Origin: Paenibacillus_G sp049942825
GTDB lineage: Bacteria; Bacillota; Bacilli; Paenibacillales; NBRC-103111
DNA: 64,000 nucleotides
Direction: 5' to 3'
Assembly: GCF_049942825.1 (NCBI RefSeq)
Contig: NZ_CP187970.1
Span: 868,001 to 932,000 of the forward strand
Shown here: positions 43,187 to 52,616 of the stretch, piece after piece
How the letters are laid out: every line of letters starts with the position of its first letter
Position numbering within the stretch: the first letter of the stretch is position 1
Made by a program: the position numbers and the translations under genes
Notes under the pieces: model-generated
What the model was told of the DNA's origin: nothing
What the model saw: the letters and a program-made list of their open reading frames with translations, nothing else
The model's database searches: none

Positions 43187-45030
43187 ATGGCGCAGCTGGA
43201 GATTCCTGAGGTACTAACGGCGGCATGGCTGCGGGAAAAATACAGGGCCCGCGAGCTGACACCGGAGTCGGTGTTGGCGGAGGTGGTGAAGCGGGCGGAG
43301 GCGGATGTCTCCATGAACATCTGGATCACGCCGCCATCGATGGAGACTCTCCGCCCCTATCTTGAACGTCTCGCGGAACTGGATCCGGAGTTCTATCCGC
43401 TGTGGGGCCTTCCCCTTCGCGGTTAAGGACAATATCGACGTTGCGGGCTTACCTACGACGGCCGCATGCTCCGAGTTCGCTTACACGCCGCATACGCATG
43501 CCGCCGTCGTCGAGCGGCTCGTGGCCGCGGGGGCCATCCCGCTCGGCAAGACGAACCTCGACCAGTTCGCCACGGGCCTGGTCGGCACGCGCAGCCCTTA
43601 CGGCGAGACGCACAACGCGCTGCGCCCCGAGCTCATCAGCGGCGACTCCTCGTCCGGCTCGGCGGTGGCTGTGGCGCGCGGGCAGGCCGTCTTCGCCCTC
43701 GGCACGGACACGGCCGGTTCGGGCCGCGTGCCCGCTGCGCTGCACGGCCTTATCGGCTGGAAGCCGAGCCTTGGGGCCTGGCCGACGCTGGGCGCCGTGC
43801 CGGCTTGCGCGAGCCTCGACTGCGTGACCGTGTTCGCGCACAGCCTGGACGATGCGCTGCTCGTGGACCGTGCGGTACGCGGCGTCCATGACGCGGACCC
43901 CTGGTCCCACGAGCTGCCCGAGCCGCTGCCGGAGCTTCCTGCGAAGCTGGTCCTGCCGAAGGGCGAGCTTGGCTTCTACGGTCCCTTCGCAGAAGGGTAC
44001 CGCACAGCCTGGGAGGCGGCACGGGAACGGGCACTCTCTCTCGGTCTGGCCGTAGAAGAGGTCGAGACGGAGCTCTTTGCCCGGGCGGCAGCGATCCTCT
44101 ACGAAGGGCCTTGGGTGGCCGAACGCTGGGCGGACCTTGGGGACTTCGTGGAGTCCCATCCGGGCGCTTCCTTCCCGGTAACGGAGAAGATTCTGCGGAC
44201 GGGGGCTTGCGCCGAATATGACGCCGCATCCGTCTTCCGGGCCATGCACCGGCTCCAGGCTTATAAGCTGGAAGCCCGGCGGCTGCTGAGGGATGCGGTG
44301 CTCCTGATGCCGACGGCCGGGGGGACCTGGACCCGCGACGAAGTCCGGGAGGACCCGGTGGGCACCAACCGCGACATGGGGCGCTACACGAACCACTGCA
44401 ATCTGCTCGATCTGTGCGCGGTCGCTGTGCCGGCCGGCGAAGCGGAGGAGCGGACGCCGTTCGGCGTGACGCTGTTCGCGCTCGCCGAGAACGAAGGTTT
44501 GATTGCCGTGGCTGCTGAGGCGTTCCTGGCCGGCGGGGTGGGCAGTGTGCCGGGTGGTGTATCCGGCTTGGCTGCGGACAGCACGGGGGGCACCGGTGCG
44601 GGGGCGGAGCTGTCTGCCGGCGGGCCGCTTCCGGAGGCACGTCCCGGAACGACGCTGGTGGCCGTCTGCGGTCTCCATATGCGCGGCTTCCCGCTGGAGA
44701 AGCAGATGCTCGAATGCGGCGCCGTCTTCGTCCGCGAAATGTCCAGTGCGCCGAGATACCAGCTCGTGAAGCTGCCGACCGTACCGGCGAAGCCCGGGGA
44801 TGATCAAGAAGCTGGCGGGCGGTGCTGCGGTACAGCTGGAGGTGTGGGAGATGCCTTTGGCGTCGTTTGGTTCCTTCGCAGCCGGGATTCCTGCCCCGCT
44901 CGGCATCGGCAAGGTGGAACTGGAGGACGGGACCGAGGTGCCGGGGTTCGTCTGCGAGGCCTATGCGGCAGCGGATGCCGAGGATATCACGGTCTCCGGT
45001 GGATGGCGCTTTGCGACGGCAGCCGGCTGA
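43187..45030 (+). pseudogene. Allophanate hydrolase gene with two frameshifts
   Basis: The whole gene, about 610 codons, is present but in three frames. Codons 1-75 (MAQLEIPEVLTAAWLREKY onward) run to LDPEFYPLWG. At about 43410 the frame changes to continue FPFAVKDNIDVAGLPTTAAC, the amidase-signature core with the Lys of AVKDN and the Ser-rich GDSSSGSAVAV. At about 44795 it changes again to reach LAGGAAVQLEVWEMPLASFG and the C-terminal domain ending FATAAG. The C-terminal domain and length match AtzF/DUR1,2-type allophanate hydrolases, which split allophanate into ammonia and CO2. No urea carboxylase gene is nearby. The breaks may be true inactivation or assembly errors; a strong ribosome site remains. 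Confidence 0.85.
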
Positions 45031-45131
45031 ACCGGTTTGTTTTGGGGAATGACAGATTGCTCTGCGAAAAAGGATACGGAACTTCGATGAATGGAATGGC
45101 GGGATTCGGATCCAAGTCTGTATCCCTCGAT

Positions 45132-45158
45132 GCCTCCGGCTGCGGCCGGGGGCTTTTT
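45132..45158 (+). terminator. Terminator after the allophanate hydrolase pseudogene
   Basis: GCCTCCGGC pairs with GCCGGGGGC (one wobble) around TGCG, followed by TTTTT. Confidence 0.85.
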
Positions 45159-45384
45159 GGATAGAATTTATACTTGCGGGGACTCGAGTTTGCTCGTTCC
45201 GATCCGGACAAGGCCGTTCATGGAGGGGGGGCTGTCCCAGCTTCCCGGCCGTACCTGTGTCCGCACTCTTTGCCGGGCTGTTCGCCCGGGCGGTGCCTTT
45301 TGCTTCGAAACTTGCTACAATAAAGGGAATGAAAGCCGCGGCGCAAGGCAGGCGGCAGGATACAAAAGGAGAATGATTCAAGTG

Positions 45385-45930
45385 ATGGACAGTACCCCGC
45401 ACAATAGAGCGAACCTGGAAGAGCAGGCCCGCCGCACTCTGGCGTCGAACCCGGATGTGGTGTTCGGCGATGTGATGACGATGGAGATCCCGCCGGAGAA
45501 CGCCCCGTTCTGGCTTCGCTTCACCTCGGAGTGGGGAGGGGCGCTGTACCTTCTCGACGAGACGAATGCCAAGCGGCGCGAGAGGGGGATGATCGCCGAG
45601 GAGGATTTTGAATACAACCGTCGCACCTACAGGCTCGGGCTGATCACGCTCAGCGGCCTGTACGACCGTCTAAAGGCGTGGCAGGAAGGCGGGGAGAAGG
45701 GGCGTCCGTTTGCGTATGCGATGAACAGCCTGGACTGCTATTTCGTGCCGGCCTATCTGGCGGATTACAGCCGTGTGCACGAGGCGGGCAAAGAGGTCTG
45801 CGACGCTTTTATAGCGGAGGTTATGCAGAGGCTTGGCGGCGGCGATGAAGGGCGCAGGGAATTCGAGGCCCTGGATGTGCTGGTGGGCGAGTATGTCCGC
45901 GGCATCCATTTGTATGCCCGGGGTCAATGA
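45385..45930 (+). CDS. Hypothetical protein, about 181-185 aa
   Basis: I do not recognise this protein. It is soluble, acidic and mostly helical, with FGDVMTMEIPPENAPFWLRF near the start and AMNSLDCYFVPAYLADYSRV in the middle. There is no signal peptide or span. AAGGAG ends at 45371. ATG 45373 would be too close to it, whereas GTG 45382 or ATG 45385 are spaced well, so ATG 45385 is used here. It stands alone between two terminator regions. Codon use resembles the neighbours, and the intact frame amid decayed genes suggests it is maintained. Confidence 0.7.
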   Translation: MDSTPHNRANLEEQARRTLASNPDVVFGDVMTMEIPPENAPFWLRFTSEWGGALYLLDETNAKRRERGMIAEEDFEYNRRTYRLGLITLSGLYDRLKAWQEGGEKGRPFAYAMNSLDCYFVPAYLADYSRVHEAGKEVCDAFIAEVMQRLGGGDEGRREFEALDVLVGEYVRGIHLYARGQ

Positions 45931-45944
45931 CTTTTTCGGTAGGG

Positions 45945-46168
45945 CGGTCAGGTATGCAGGTGGGCGTAGCTCTCCCTTTGGGGAGTCTGAGTGGTTGTCC
46001 CAGTAATAGAGTATCCCTTTGGCGAAGGGGATGCTCTTTTTTTGTTTTGGGGTGAAGGGGAGGGCAGACAGGTATGCAGGTAGGAAAGGCTCTCCCTTTG
46101 GGTGAGTGTCTGACCGGTTGTCACATGAGAAGAGTGTTCCTTGGTGACGGGGGATGCTCTTTTTTTAT
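45945..46168 (+). repeat. Tandem duplication containing two terminators
   Basis: Two units about 120-123 bases apart share GGTATGCAGGT, GCTCTCCCTTTG, GGTTGTC and GGGGATGCTCTTTTTTT. Each ends in a hairpin: AGAGTATCCC/GGGATGCTCT at 46008-46037 and AGAGTGTTCC/GGGATGCTCT at 46131-46160. In the second unit the changed 5' arm still pairs through G-T wobbles, which suggests the terminator fold has been kept. Both have runs of seven T's. Confidence 0.85.
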
Positions 46169-46531
46169 GTGCTGCTGCCTAGGAGGGTAGTCGGAAACAC
46201 GTTTGTCGAGTTAACTAATATAACGTAGGTTCATGATTTTTGTGGTCAATAAGAGGCTAATGTAAATTAGGTTTAAGATAAAGAAATCGCTTACCTCACT
46301 AATAAACGAACATTTAAATGAAATAATTAAAACATAGTTCGTATTTAATAAATAGTTAATATTATTAGGCCAAATTTTAAGCGAGAGCTATTGAAAAAGG
46401 TGAACAATTCCATTAGAGTAAAGGGTAAATATTGTTGTAATGTTACCTAACATATTTGTTGATTCGTCTAGTTTATTTCGCAAATATATAACATTCGTTG
46501 TCATTAAATTACTGCAAAGGAGATTCGATTC
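46169..46531. promoter_or_regulatory. AT-rich control region of the nitrate cluster
   Basis: A strikingly AT-rich stretch of about 360 bases without a gene. TTGAAA (46391-46396) and TAGAGT (46414-46419), 17 bases apart, are a possible promoter. A palindrome, ATGTTACCTAACAT (46440-46453), lies 80 bases before the transporter gene and could bind a nitrogen or redox regulator. The regulator is not identified. Confidence 0.45.
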
Positions 46532-47713
46532 ATGAAACAGCGACGCCCGGCCTTGTCTCTAGGATTGTCTACGCTCGCGATGGCCTCTTCCTTTATGGTG
46601 TGGAACGTATTCTCGCCGATCGCAGGCTCCCTGCGCGAAGCGTTCGGTCTTACCGCGCTGCAGCAGAGCGTATTGGTTGCCGCTCCCGTACTTCTGGGTT
46701 CGGTCATGCGTTTTCCGATGGGCATCTTCACGGACCGCCTCGGCGGGCGCAGGGTATTCACGGCGCTGCTGCTGTTTCTGGTTGTGCCGCTGCTGCTCAC
46801 CCCCTTTGTCTCCTCCTATGCGACGCTTCTGCTTTCCGCCTTTCTGCTAGGGATGGCGGGCACGGCATTCTCCGTTTCGATGACCTACGTATCGAAGTGG
46901 TATCCGCCGCAGAAACAGGGGCTGGTGCTGGGTCTGGCGGGCCTTGGCAACCTGGGTGTCGCCCTGTCCAGCTTTCTTGTTCCGCTGGTGTACAGACAGT
47001 ACGGTTTGCCCGGTGTTTTCTACGGTCTGGCTGGGGTGATTCTCCTTACCACCGCTCTCTTCCGCCTGGGTGCCGGAGAGCTTCCGCTTCCTGAGAAGCG
47101 GCAGACGATCCGGGAGTCTCTGCAGGTGCTGCGGTTCCGGGCCACGTGGCTGTTGTCTCTGTATTATTTCCTGACATTCGGCGGGTTCGTGGCCTTCAGC
47201 GTATACCTTCCGACGCTGCTGCGAGAGCTGTTCGGGCTGGCGGCTGCCGACGCGGGACTGGCGACGGCGGGCTTTGTCGCCGCGGCGACGTTCATCCGGC
47301 CTCTCGGCGGGTACCTTGCGGACCGGATCGGTTCGCGGCAGGTGCTGCTGGGTGTGTTCGCCGGGATCACGGGCGCCGCACTGCTGCTGGCTTTTTCGCT
47401 CGCGGACTTTGGCATCTTCGCTGCCGGCTGTCTGCTGGCGGGTCTCTGCTTTGGGCTCGGGAACGGGGCGGTGTTCAAAATGGTGCCGGAGATCGCTCCC
47501 GGACATACCGGGGCGGTAACCGGGGTTGTGGGCGCGGCCGGAGGCGTAGGCGGCTTCTTTCCCCCGATTGTTCTCGGCCTGCTGCGGGACGGCGGTGGCA
47601 CCTATATGCCGGGCTTTCTTCTGCTGGCGGTGTTCGCATGTATTTGCCTGTGGCTGAACGGTGCGGCGCGCCGGGCTAAGGGGAGCAAACCGGCGAAGGT
47701 ATCGGCGGCCTGA
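46532..47713 (+). CDS. nasA: Nitrate/nitrite MFS transporter (NasA/NarK type)
   Basis: A 393-residue, 12-span major facilitator protein. The nitrate-porter signature motifs are visible as LGLAGLGNLGVALSSFLVPL in span 5 and GLGNGAVFKMVPEIAPGHTG in span 11; both are Gly-rich and specific to nitrate/nitrite porters. The intracellular loop motif MGIFTDRLGGRRV lies between spans 2 and 3. ATG 46532 follows AAAGGAG. It is 86 bases ahead of nasB and probably co-transcribed. With assimilatory nasBC downstream, uptake of nitrate for nitrogen use is the likely role; narK would be an equal name by sequence. Confidence 0.93.
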   Translation: MKQRRPALSLGLSTLAMASSFMVWNVFSPIAGSLREAFGLTALQQSVLVAAPVLLGSVMRFPMGIFTDRLGGRRVFTALLLFLVVPLLLTPFVSSYATLLLSAFLLGMAGTAFSVSMTYVSKWYPPQKQGLVLGLAGLGNLGVALSSFLVPLVYRQYGLPGVFYGLAGVILLTTALFRLGAGELPLPEKRQTIRESLQVLRFRATWLLSLYYFLTFGGFVAFSVYLPTLLRELFGLAAADAGLATAGFVAAATFIRPLGGYLADRIGSRQVLLGVFAGITGAALLLAFSLADFGIFAAGCLLAGLCFGLGNGAVFKMVPEIAPGHTGAVTGVVGAAGGVGGFFPPIVLGLLRDGGGTYMPGFLLLAVFACICLWLNGAARRAKGSKPAKVSAA

Positions 47714-47798
47714 ACGGATGTATTCCTTCGGGATTTTACAATAGAGAAGAACGGATAGAGAAAACGAAATCAGAACGGATAACGGGAGGCGGAGGAAG

Positions 47799-50165
47799 AT
47801 GAGTAAACCGAAAATTGTGCTGGTCGGCGGCGGGATGGCCGGTGTGCGGTGTCTGGAGGAGATTCTGAAGCTGGCTCCGGGGCGTTTTGACATGACGGTG
47901 ATCGGCAGCGAGCCCCACCCGAACTACAACCGGATTCTGCTCTCCAAGGTGCTGCAGGGCGATACGCGGGTCGAGGATATTACGCTGAACAGCCGCGACT
48001 GGTTCGAGGAGAACGGCATCCGGCTCATCACGGGAGAGACTGTGGTTCAGGCGGATACGAAGCGCAGACGCATCCTGACGGACAAAGGCCGGACGGCGGA
48101 GTACGATTACCTCATCCTGGCTACAGGCTCGCTGCCCTTCATGCTGCCGATTCCGGGCGCGGCGAAGCAGGGCGTGACGGCCTTCCGGGATATCGAAGAC
48201 TGCCGGCGCATGATCGAGGCGGCCAAGACATGCCGCAAGGCCGTAGTCATCGGCGGCGGCCTGCTCGGATTGGAAGCGGCGCGCGGTCTGCTCAATCTCG
48301 GGATGGAAGTCGACGTGGTCCACCTCAATCCGTACCTGATGGAGCGGCAGCTCGACCCTACGGCCTCCCGGATGCTGAAGAAGGAGCTGGAAGGACAGGG
48401 CATGCGCTTCCTGCTCGAGAAGTCGTCCCAAGAGATACTCGGCAGCGAGCGTGTGACGGGACTTCGGTTCACGGACGGCACCCAGACGGCGGCCGATCTG
48501 ATCGTCATGGCGGTCGGGATACGGCCGAATGTGGGTCTGGCCAAAGACAGCGGCATCGAGACGGGCCGCGGCATACTTGTCAATGACTACATGGAGACCG
48601 GCACGCCGGGCGTCTATGCGGTCGGCGAATGTGCGGAGCACCGCGGCGTGGTTTACGGGCTCGTAGCCCCGCTCTATGAACAGGGGAAGGTGCTGGCGCA
48701 GCGGATCTGCGGCACGGCTTCCGAAGCGGGGTACCAGGGTTCTACGCTCGCGACCCAGCTCAAGGTATCCGGTGTCGAGGTATTCTCCGCCGGCGACATC
48801 GCCGATACGGACGAGACGGAGTCCCTCCAGCACTATGACGGCATCCGGGGCGTGTACCGCAAAATCTGGGTGCGCGGCCGGAAGATCACCGGTGCGGTGC
48901 TGTATGGCGATGCGAGCGAAGGCACCAAGCTGCTCGGGTACATCAAGCAGGGGGCGGATGTGTCCGTACTGGACGAGAAGCCTGCCGCAGGCGCGGCGGA
49001 CGGACAGGAGGAGTATCTCTGCGCGATGGCCGACAGCGAGACGGTGTGCTCCTGCAACGGGGTAACCAAGGGCGGCATCGTCCGGGCCGTGCGCGAGAAC
49101 GGGCTCGAGACGTTCGAGGAGGTGCGCAGCTGCACGAAGGCGTCCAGCTCCTGCGGCGGCTGCAAGCCGCTCGTCTCGGCGCTGCTCGCTTACACGCTGG
49201 CGAATGCGGAAGCGCCCGGGGCCGAAGCGCAGCCGGTCTGCGGCTGCACGGACCTGAGCCGGGAGGCGCTGCGCGAAGCGGTCACGGCGCAGACCTGGCC
49301 ATCGGCTGCCGAGGCGATGAAGGCGCTCGGCTGGCGGACGCCGGACGGCTGCGCGGACTGCCGCCCGGCTGTGCGCTACTACGCTGGACTTGGGCAGCCG
49401 GCTGCGGCCGAAGTGCCTGCCGCAGGGAGGCTCGCGGACGGCACCTATGCCGTCATCCCGCGCCTGTACGGCGGGCAGGCCGGAGCGAAGGAGCTGCGGC
49501 GCATCGCGGAGGCGATGGAACGCCACGGCATCGCACGCGCCAAGCTTTCCGGCGACGGTCAGCTTCAGCTGCTGGGCGTTGCGGCGGCGAAGGTGCGCGA
49601 GGTGGCCTCGGACCTGAAGATGCCGACGGTCGTATCCGCGTCGGGTCTGGCGGTCGGCTCCGTCACCTCCTGCCCGGGGCTCGGGTATGACCCGTCCGCG
49701 ATGCAGGACTCGGCGGGGATGGCCGCGGCTCTCGAGGAGGCCGTGGAAGGCTTGCAGCTTCCGGCAAGGGTGCGCATCGCCGTATCCGGCAGCCCGCTGC
49801 ACCGCGCGGAGACGCTGACCCGGGATCTCGGCCTCGCCGGCACCCCTGACGGCTGGGAGATCTATGCCGGGGGCAGCGCCCAGGCGCAGGTGAAGAGCGG
49901 CCAGCTGCTCTGCACGGAGAGCAGCGGGGAGCGGGCGGTGGAGATCGCGGCCGCTTTCCTGCAGTGGTACCGGGAAGAGGCTTACTACGGCGAGACAACC
50001 GGGGAGTGGGTGGAGCGGATCGGGCTGCTCCCGCTAAGGGAGGGTCTCTTCCATCCGGAACGCCGCAGCGAGCTCATCCAGCGGCTGCTCGAAGAGCGGC
50101 TGCGGGCTGCCGCTGCGGAAGCGCGGCATACGAATATGCGGAATGAAGCCGCAGTAGGCAGGTGA
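47799..50165 (+). CDS. nasB: Assimilatory nitrate reductase electron-transfer subunit (NasB)
   Basis: A 788-residue flavoprotein related to NirB. Residues 1-390 are the FAD/NAD(P)H domain (IVLVGGGMAGVRCLEE, VVIGGGLLGLEAA). Two BFD-type [2Fe-2S] domains follow, with Cys417, Cys419, Cys452, Cys455 and then Cys481, Cys483, Cys518, Cys521. Residues 545-700 are a nitrite/sulfite reductase-like domain. Of the four Cys that would hold siroheme-[4Fe-4S], only Cys625 remains; the others are Asp631, Ser665 and Arg669. It therefore cannot be a classical nitrite reductase and fits NasB, which passes electrons from NADH to NasC. It overlaps nasC by four bases (GTGA). Confidence 0.88.
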   Translation: MSKPKIVLVGGGMAGVRCLEEILKLAPGRFDMTVIGSEPHPNYNRILLSKVLQGDTRVEDITLNSRDWFEENGIRLITGETVVQADTKRRRILTDKGRTAEYDYLILATGSLPFMLPIPGAAKQGVTAFRDIEDCRRMIEAAKTCRKAVVIGGGLLGLEAARGLLNLGMEVDVVHLNPYLMERQLDPTASRMLKKELEGQGMRFLLEKSSQEILGSERVTGLRFTDGTQTAADLIVMAVGIRPNVGLAKDSGIETGRGILVNDYMETGTPGVYAVGECAEHRGVVYGLVAPLYEQGKVLAQRICGTASEAGYQGSTLATQLKVSGVEVFSAGDIADTDETESLQHYDGIRGVYRKIWVRGRKITGAVLYGDASEGTKLLGYIKQGADVSVLDEKPAAGAADGQEEYLCAMADSETVCSCNGVTKGGIVRAVRENGLETFEEVRSCTKASSSCGGCKPLVSALLAYTLANAEAPGAEAQPVCGCTDLSREALREAVTAQTWPSAAEAMKALGWRTPDGCADCRPAVRYYAGLGQPAAAEVPAAGRLADGTYAVIPRLYGGQAGAKELRRIAEAMERHGIARAKLSGDGQLQLLGVAAAKVREVASDLKMPTVVSASGLAVGSVTSCPGLGYDPSAMQDSAGMAAALEEAVEGLQLPARVRIAVSGSPLHRAETLTRDLGLAGTPDGWEIYAGGSAQAQVKSGQLLCTESSGERAVEIAAAFLQWYREEAYYGETTGEWVERIGLLPLREGLFHPERRSELIQRLLEERLRAAAAEARHTNMRNEAAVGR

Positions 50166-52315
50166 TCCCAGTGAAACCTATCGGACCGATAATGGAAGCG
50201 GGGAAGAGCACTCTTCCCCTGGTGATGGATACGCAGTGCCCGTTCTGCAGCGTGCAGTGCAAAATGAGGATTACCGGGGAGTTCGACGGCCGGCGGATGA
50301 ACTATACGGTAGAAGGACAGCCGAATGCGGCCTCGGAAGGACGGCTCTGCGTCAAGGGGATGAATGCCTACCAGCATGCGCTGAGCAGCGAGCGCATCCA
50401 GCATCCGATGCGCCGGCAGCCGGACGGCACCTTCGTGCGCATTACGTGGAAGGAGGCGTATGGGGAGATTGCCCGCCGCTTCTACGGGATTCAGCGCGGC
50501 TTCGGCAGCGATGCCGTCGGGGTGTATGGAGGCGGATCCCTGACGAACGAAACGGCCTACCTGCTCGGCAAGTTCGCCCGGCTTGCGCTCCGGACCAAGT
50601 ACATCGATTATAATGGCCGGTTCTGTATGTCCGCGGCGGCCTCGGCGGGGAACAAGGCGCTCGGCATCGACCGGGGGCTGACAAACCCGCTGTCGGATAT
50701 TCCGCTGGCGAAGTGCATCATCCTGGCGGGTACCAATATAGCGGAATGCCAGCCGACTCTGATGCCTTACTTTACAAGGGCGAAGGAGCAGGGGGCGTTC
50801 ATCATCGCCATCGACCCGAGGGAGACGGCGACGACCAAGATGGCCGATCTGCACCTGCAGGTGAAGCCGGGCATGGATGCCGCCTTGGCCAACGGCCTGC
50901 TCAAAGTGATCCTCGAGGAGGGCTTGACGGACCCGGCCTTCGTCGAGGAACGGACCCGGGGCTTCTCCGAACTGAGGGCGCATCTGGAAGCGGTCGACCT
51001 CGGGGGGATCACCGGGATGACCGGGGTTCCGGAGGAGCTCATCCGCCGAGCCGCTTCGGCTTACGGCCGGGCGCCTACGGGCATGGTGTTCACCGCCAGG
51101 GGCGTAGAGCAGCAGACGGACGGCTACATGGCAGTCCGCAACTTCCTGAACCTGGTGCTCGTCACCGGCAAGATCGGCCGTTCGGGCTGCGGCTACGGCG
51201 CCGTGACCGGCCAGGGCAACGGACAGGGGGGACGCGAGCACGGCCAGAAGGCGGACCAGCTGCCGGGCTACCGGCTCATCGAGAATGAGGCCGACCGGGC
51301 CTATGTCGCCGGCGTGTGGGGCGTCGATCCTTCCGAGCTGCCCGGCAAGGGCGTCTCGGCTTACGAAATGATGGAGAAGGTGCATGCCGGGGAGATCCGG
51401 GCCCTGTTCCTGATGGGCTCGAACCCGATCGTCTCCAATCCCAATGCCGTCTTTGTGGAAGAGGGGCTGAAGAAGCTCGACTTCCTGGTTGTGGCGGATA
51501 TGCTCATGTCCGAAACCGCCAAGATGGCGGACATCCTCCTGCCGGCATCGGCGTATCTCGAGAACGAGGGCACTCTGACCAACCTGGAAGGCCGTGTCCT
51601 TCTAAGGGAGGCCGCCCGTGAGATGCCGGGAGAGGTGCAGCACGACTGGCAGATCCTCTGCGGGCTGGCCGCGGAGCTGGGCAGGGGCCGGTATTTCGGC
51701 TTCAGCTCGGCGGAGGAGATCTTTGATGAACTCCGTCACGCGTCCCGCGGCGGCCTTGCCGATTACTACGGCATCACCTATGATCGGCTGCGCCGGGAGG
51801 GCGGCATCTATTGGCCGTGTCCTTCGACGGAGGAAGCGAGTACGGGACGCCTCTTCGAGCACGCCTTCGCCCATGGGGACGGTCGGGCGGAGCTTATTGC
51901 GGTGGACAGCCGCTTCCCTGTGGAGACCGTCTGTGAGGAGTATCCTTTGTACCTGACGACAGGACGGGTGCTGACTCATTATCTGACGGGGGTGCAGACG
52001 CGCAGAAGTCCCTCGCTTGCCGCCCGGGAGATCGAATCGTTCGCGGAGCTTCACCCCCGCACGGCCCGCCGCTTCGGGATCGGGGAGGGGGTGCTGATTG
52101 TCCTCGCATCGCGCAGGGGCACCATAGCCGCGCGCGCGCGGCTGAATGCCGGAATCCGCGAGGACACGGTCTTCGTGCCGATGCACTGGGGAGACGGCCA
52201 GAACGTGAACCGGCTGACCCATCCGGCACTCGATCCGGTCTGCCGCATGCCGGGCTTCAAGGTCTGCGCCGTACGTCTTGAGCCCCTCGTGGTGGGGCGT
52301 GCTGATGATCTGTAA
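50162..52315 (+). CDS. nasC: Assimilatory nitrate reductase catalytic subunit (NasC)
   Basis: A 717-residue molybdoenzyme that reduces nitrate to nitrite in the cytoplasm. The N-terminal [4Fe-4S] motif is Cys26-Cys29-Cys33 (DTQCPFCSVQCKM) plus Cys63 in GRLCVKGMNAY. The Mo-bisMGD domains include YNGRFCMSAAASAGNKALG, ILAGTNIAECQPTLMPYF, LVLVTGKIGRSGCGYGAVTG and SNPIVSNPN, all typical of the assimilatory Nas/NapA branch. The GTG start at 50162 overlaps the nasB stop, so the two subunits are translationally coupled; GTG 50171 is an alternative. There is no signal peptide. A strong terminator follows. Confidence 0.93.
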   Translation: MIPVKPIGPIMEAGKSTLPLVMDTQCPFCSVQCKMRITGEFDGRRMNYTVEGQPNAASEGRLCVKGMNAYQHALSSERIQHPMRRQPDGTFVRITWKEAYGEIARRFYGIQRGFGSDAVGVYGGGSLTNETAYLLGKFARLALRTKYIDYNGRFCMSAAASAGNKALGIDRGLTNPLSDIPLAKCIILAGTNIAECQPTLMPYFTRAKEQGAFIIAIDPRETATTKMADLHLQVKPGMDAALANGLLKVILEEGLTDPAFVEERTRGFSELRAHLEAVDLGGITGMTGVPEELIRRAASAYGRAPTGMVFTARGVEQQTDGYMAVRNFLNLVLVTGKIGRSGCGYGAVTGQGNGQGGREHGQKADQLPGYRLIENEADRAYVAGVWGVDPSELPGKGVSAYEMMEKVHAGEIRALFLMGSNPIVSNPNAVFVEEGLKKLDFLVVADMLMSETAKMADILLPASAYLENEGTLTNLEGRVLLREAAREMPGEVQHDWQILCGLAAELGRGRYFGFSSAEEIFDELRHASRGGLADYYGITYDRLRREGGIYWPCPSTEEASTGRLFEHAFAHGDGRAELIAVDSRFPVETVCEEYPLYLTTGRVLTHYLTGVQTRRSPSLAAREIESFAELHPRTARRFGIGEGVLIVLASRRGTIAARARLNAGIREDTVFVPMHWGDGQNVNRLTHPALDPVCRMPGFKVCAVRLEPLVVGRADDL

Positions 52316-52358
52316 GACCTGGCTTGACAAGGATTCGTTTGCTGCAGCAAAGGGCCTC

Positions 52359-52395
52359 AGGCCGTACCTGGAACTTGTTCCGGTACGGCCTTTTT
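52359..52395 (+). terminator. Terminator of the nas cluster
   Basis: AGGCCGTACC pairs perfectly with GGTACGGCCT, with further inner pairing GGAA/TTCC, followed by TTTTT. Confidence 0.9.
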
Positions 52396-52556
52396 GCATA
52401 ACCGAATAAGTGTACATTTGCCATGCAATCGGATCCGCCATGGCGTTACGAACCTGAGCTTGGATGGACATCGAAGCGGTGTATTCTAGGTACGTGCGAA
52501 AGCCTTTCTTGGGAACATTTTCGCCCAAGATTTCTGCGGACATTCCGCGGATTTCT

Positions 52557-52565
52557 TGCTATACT
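52557..52565 (+). promoter_or_regulatory. Extended -10 promoter of the LtaS-like gene
   Basis: TGCTATACT is an extended -10 element (TG-N-TATACT) 52 bases before the ATG. No good -35 is seen, as is common for extended -10 promoters. Confidence 0.5.
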
Positions 52566-52616
52566 AAAGTGAATGTTTACATTTCATTAATAAAGAAGAA
52601 TGTGGTGAAGATAAAT

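Noticed and set aside
47799..50165. NirB-type nitrite reductase large subunit
   Set aside because: Three of the four siroheme-cluster cysteines are replaced, and the gene is coupled to nasC, so NasB is the better call.
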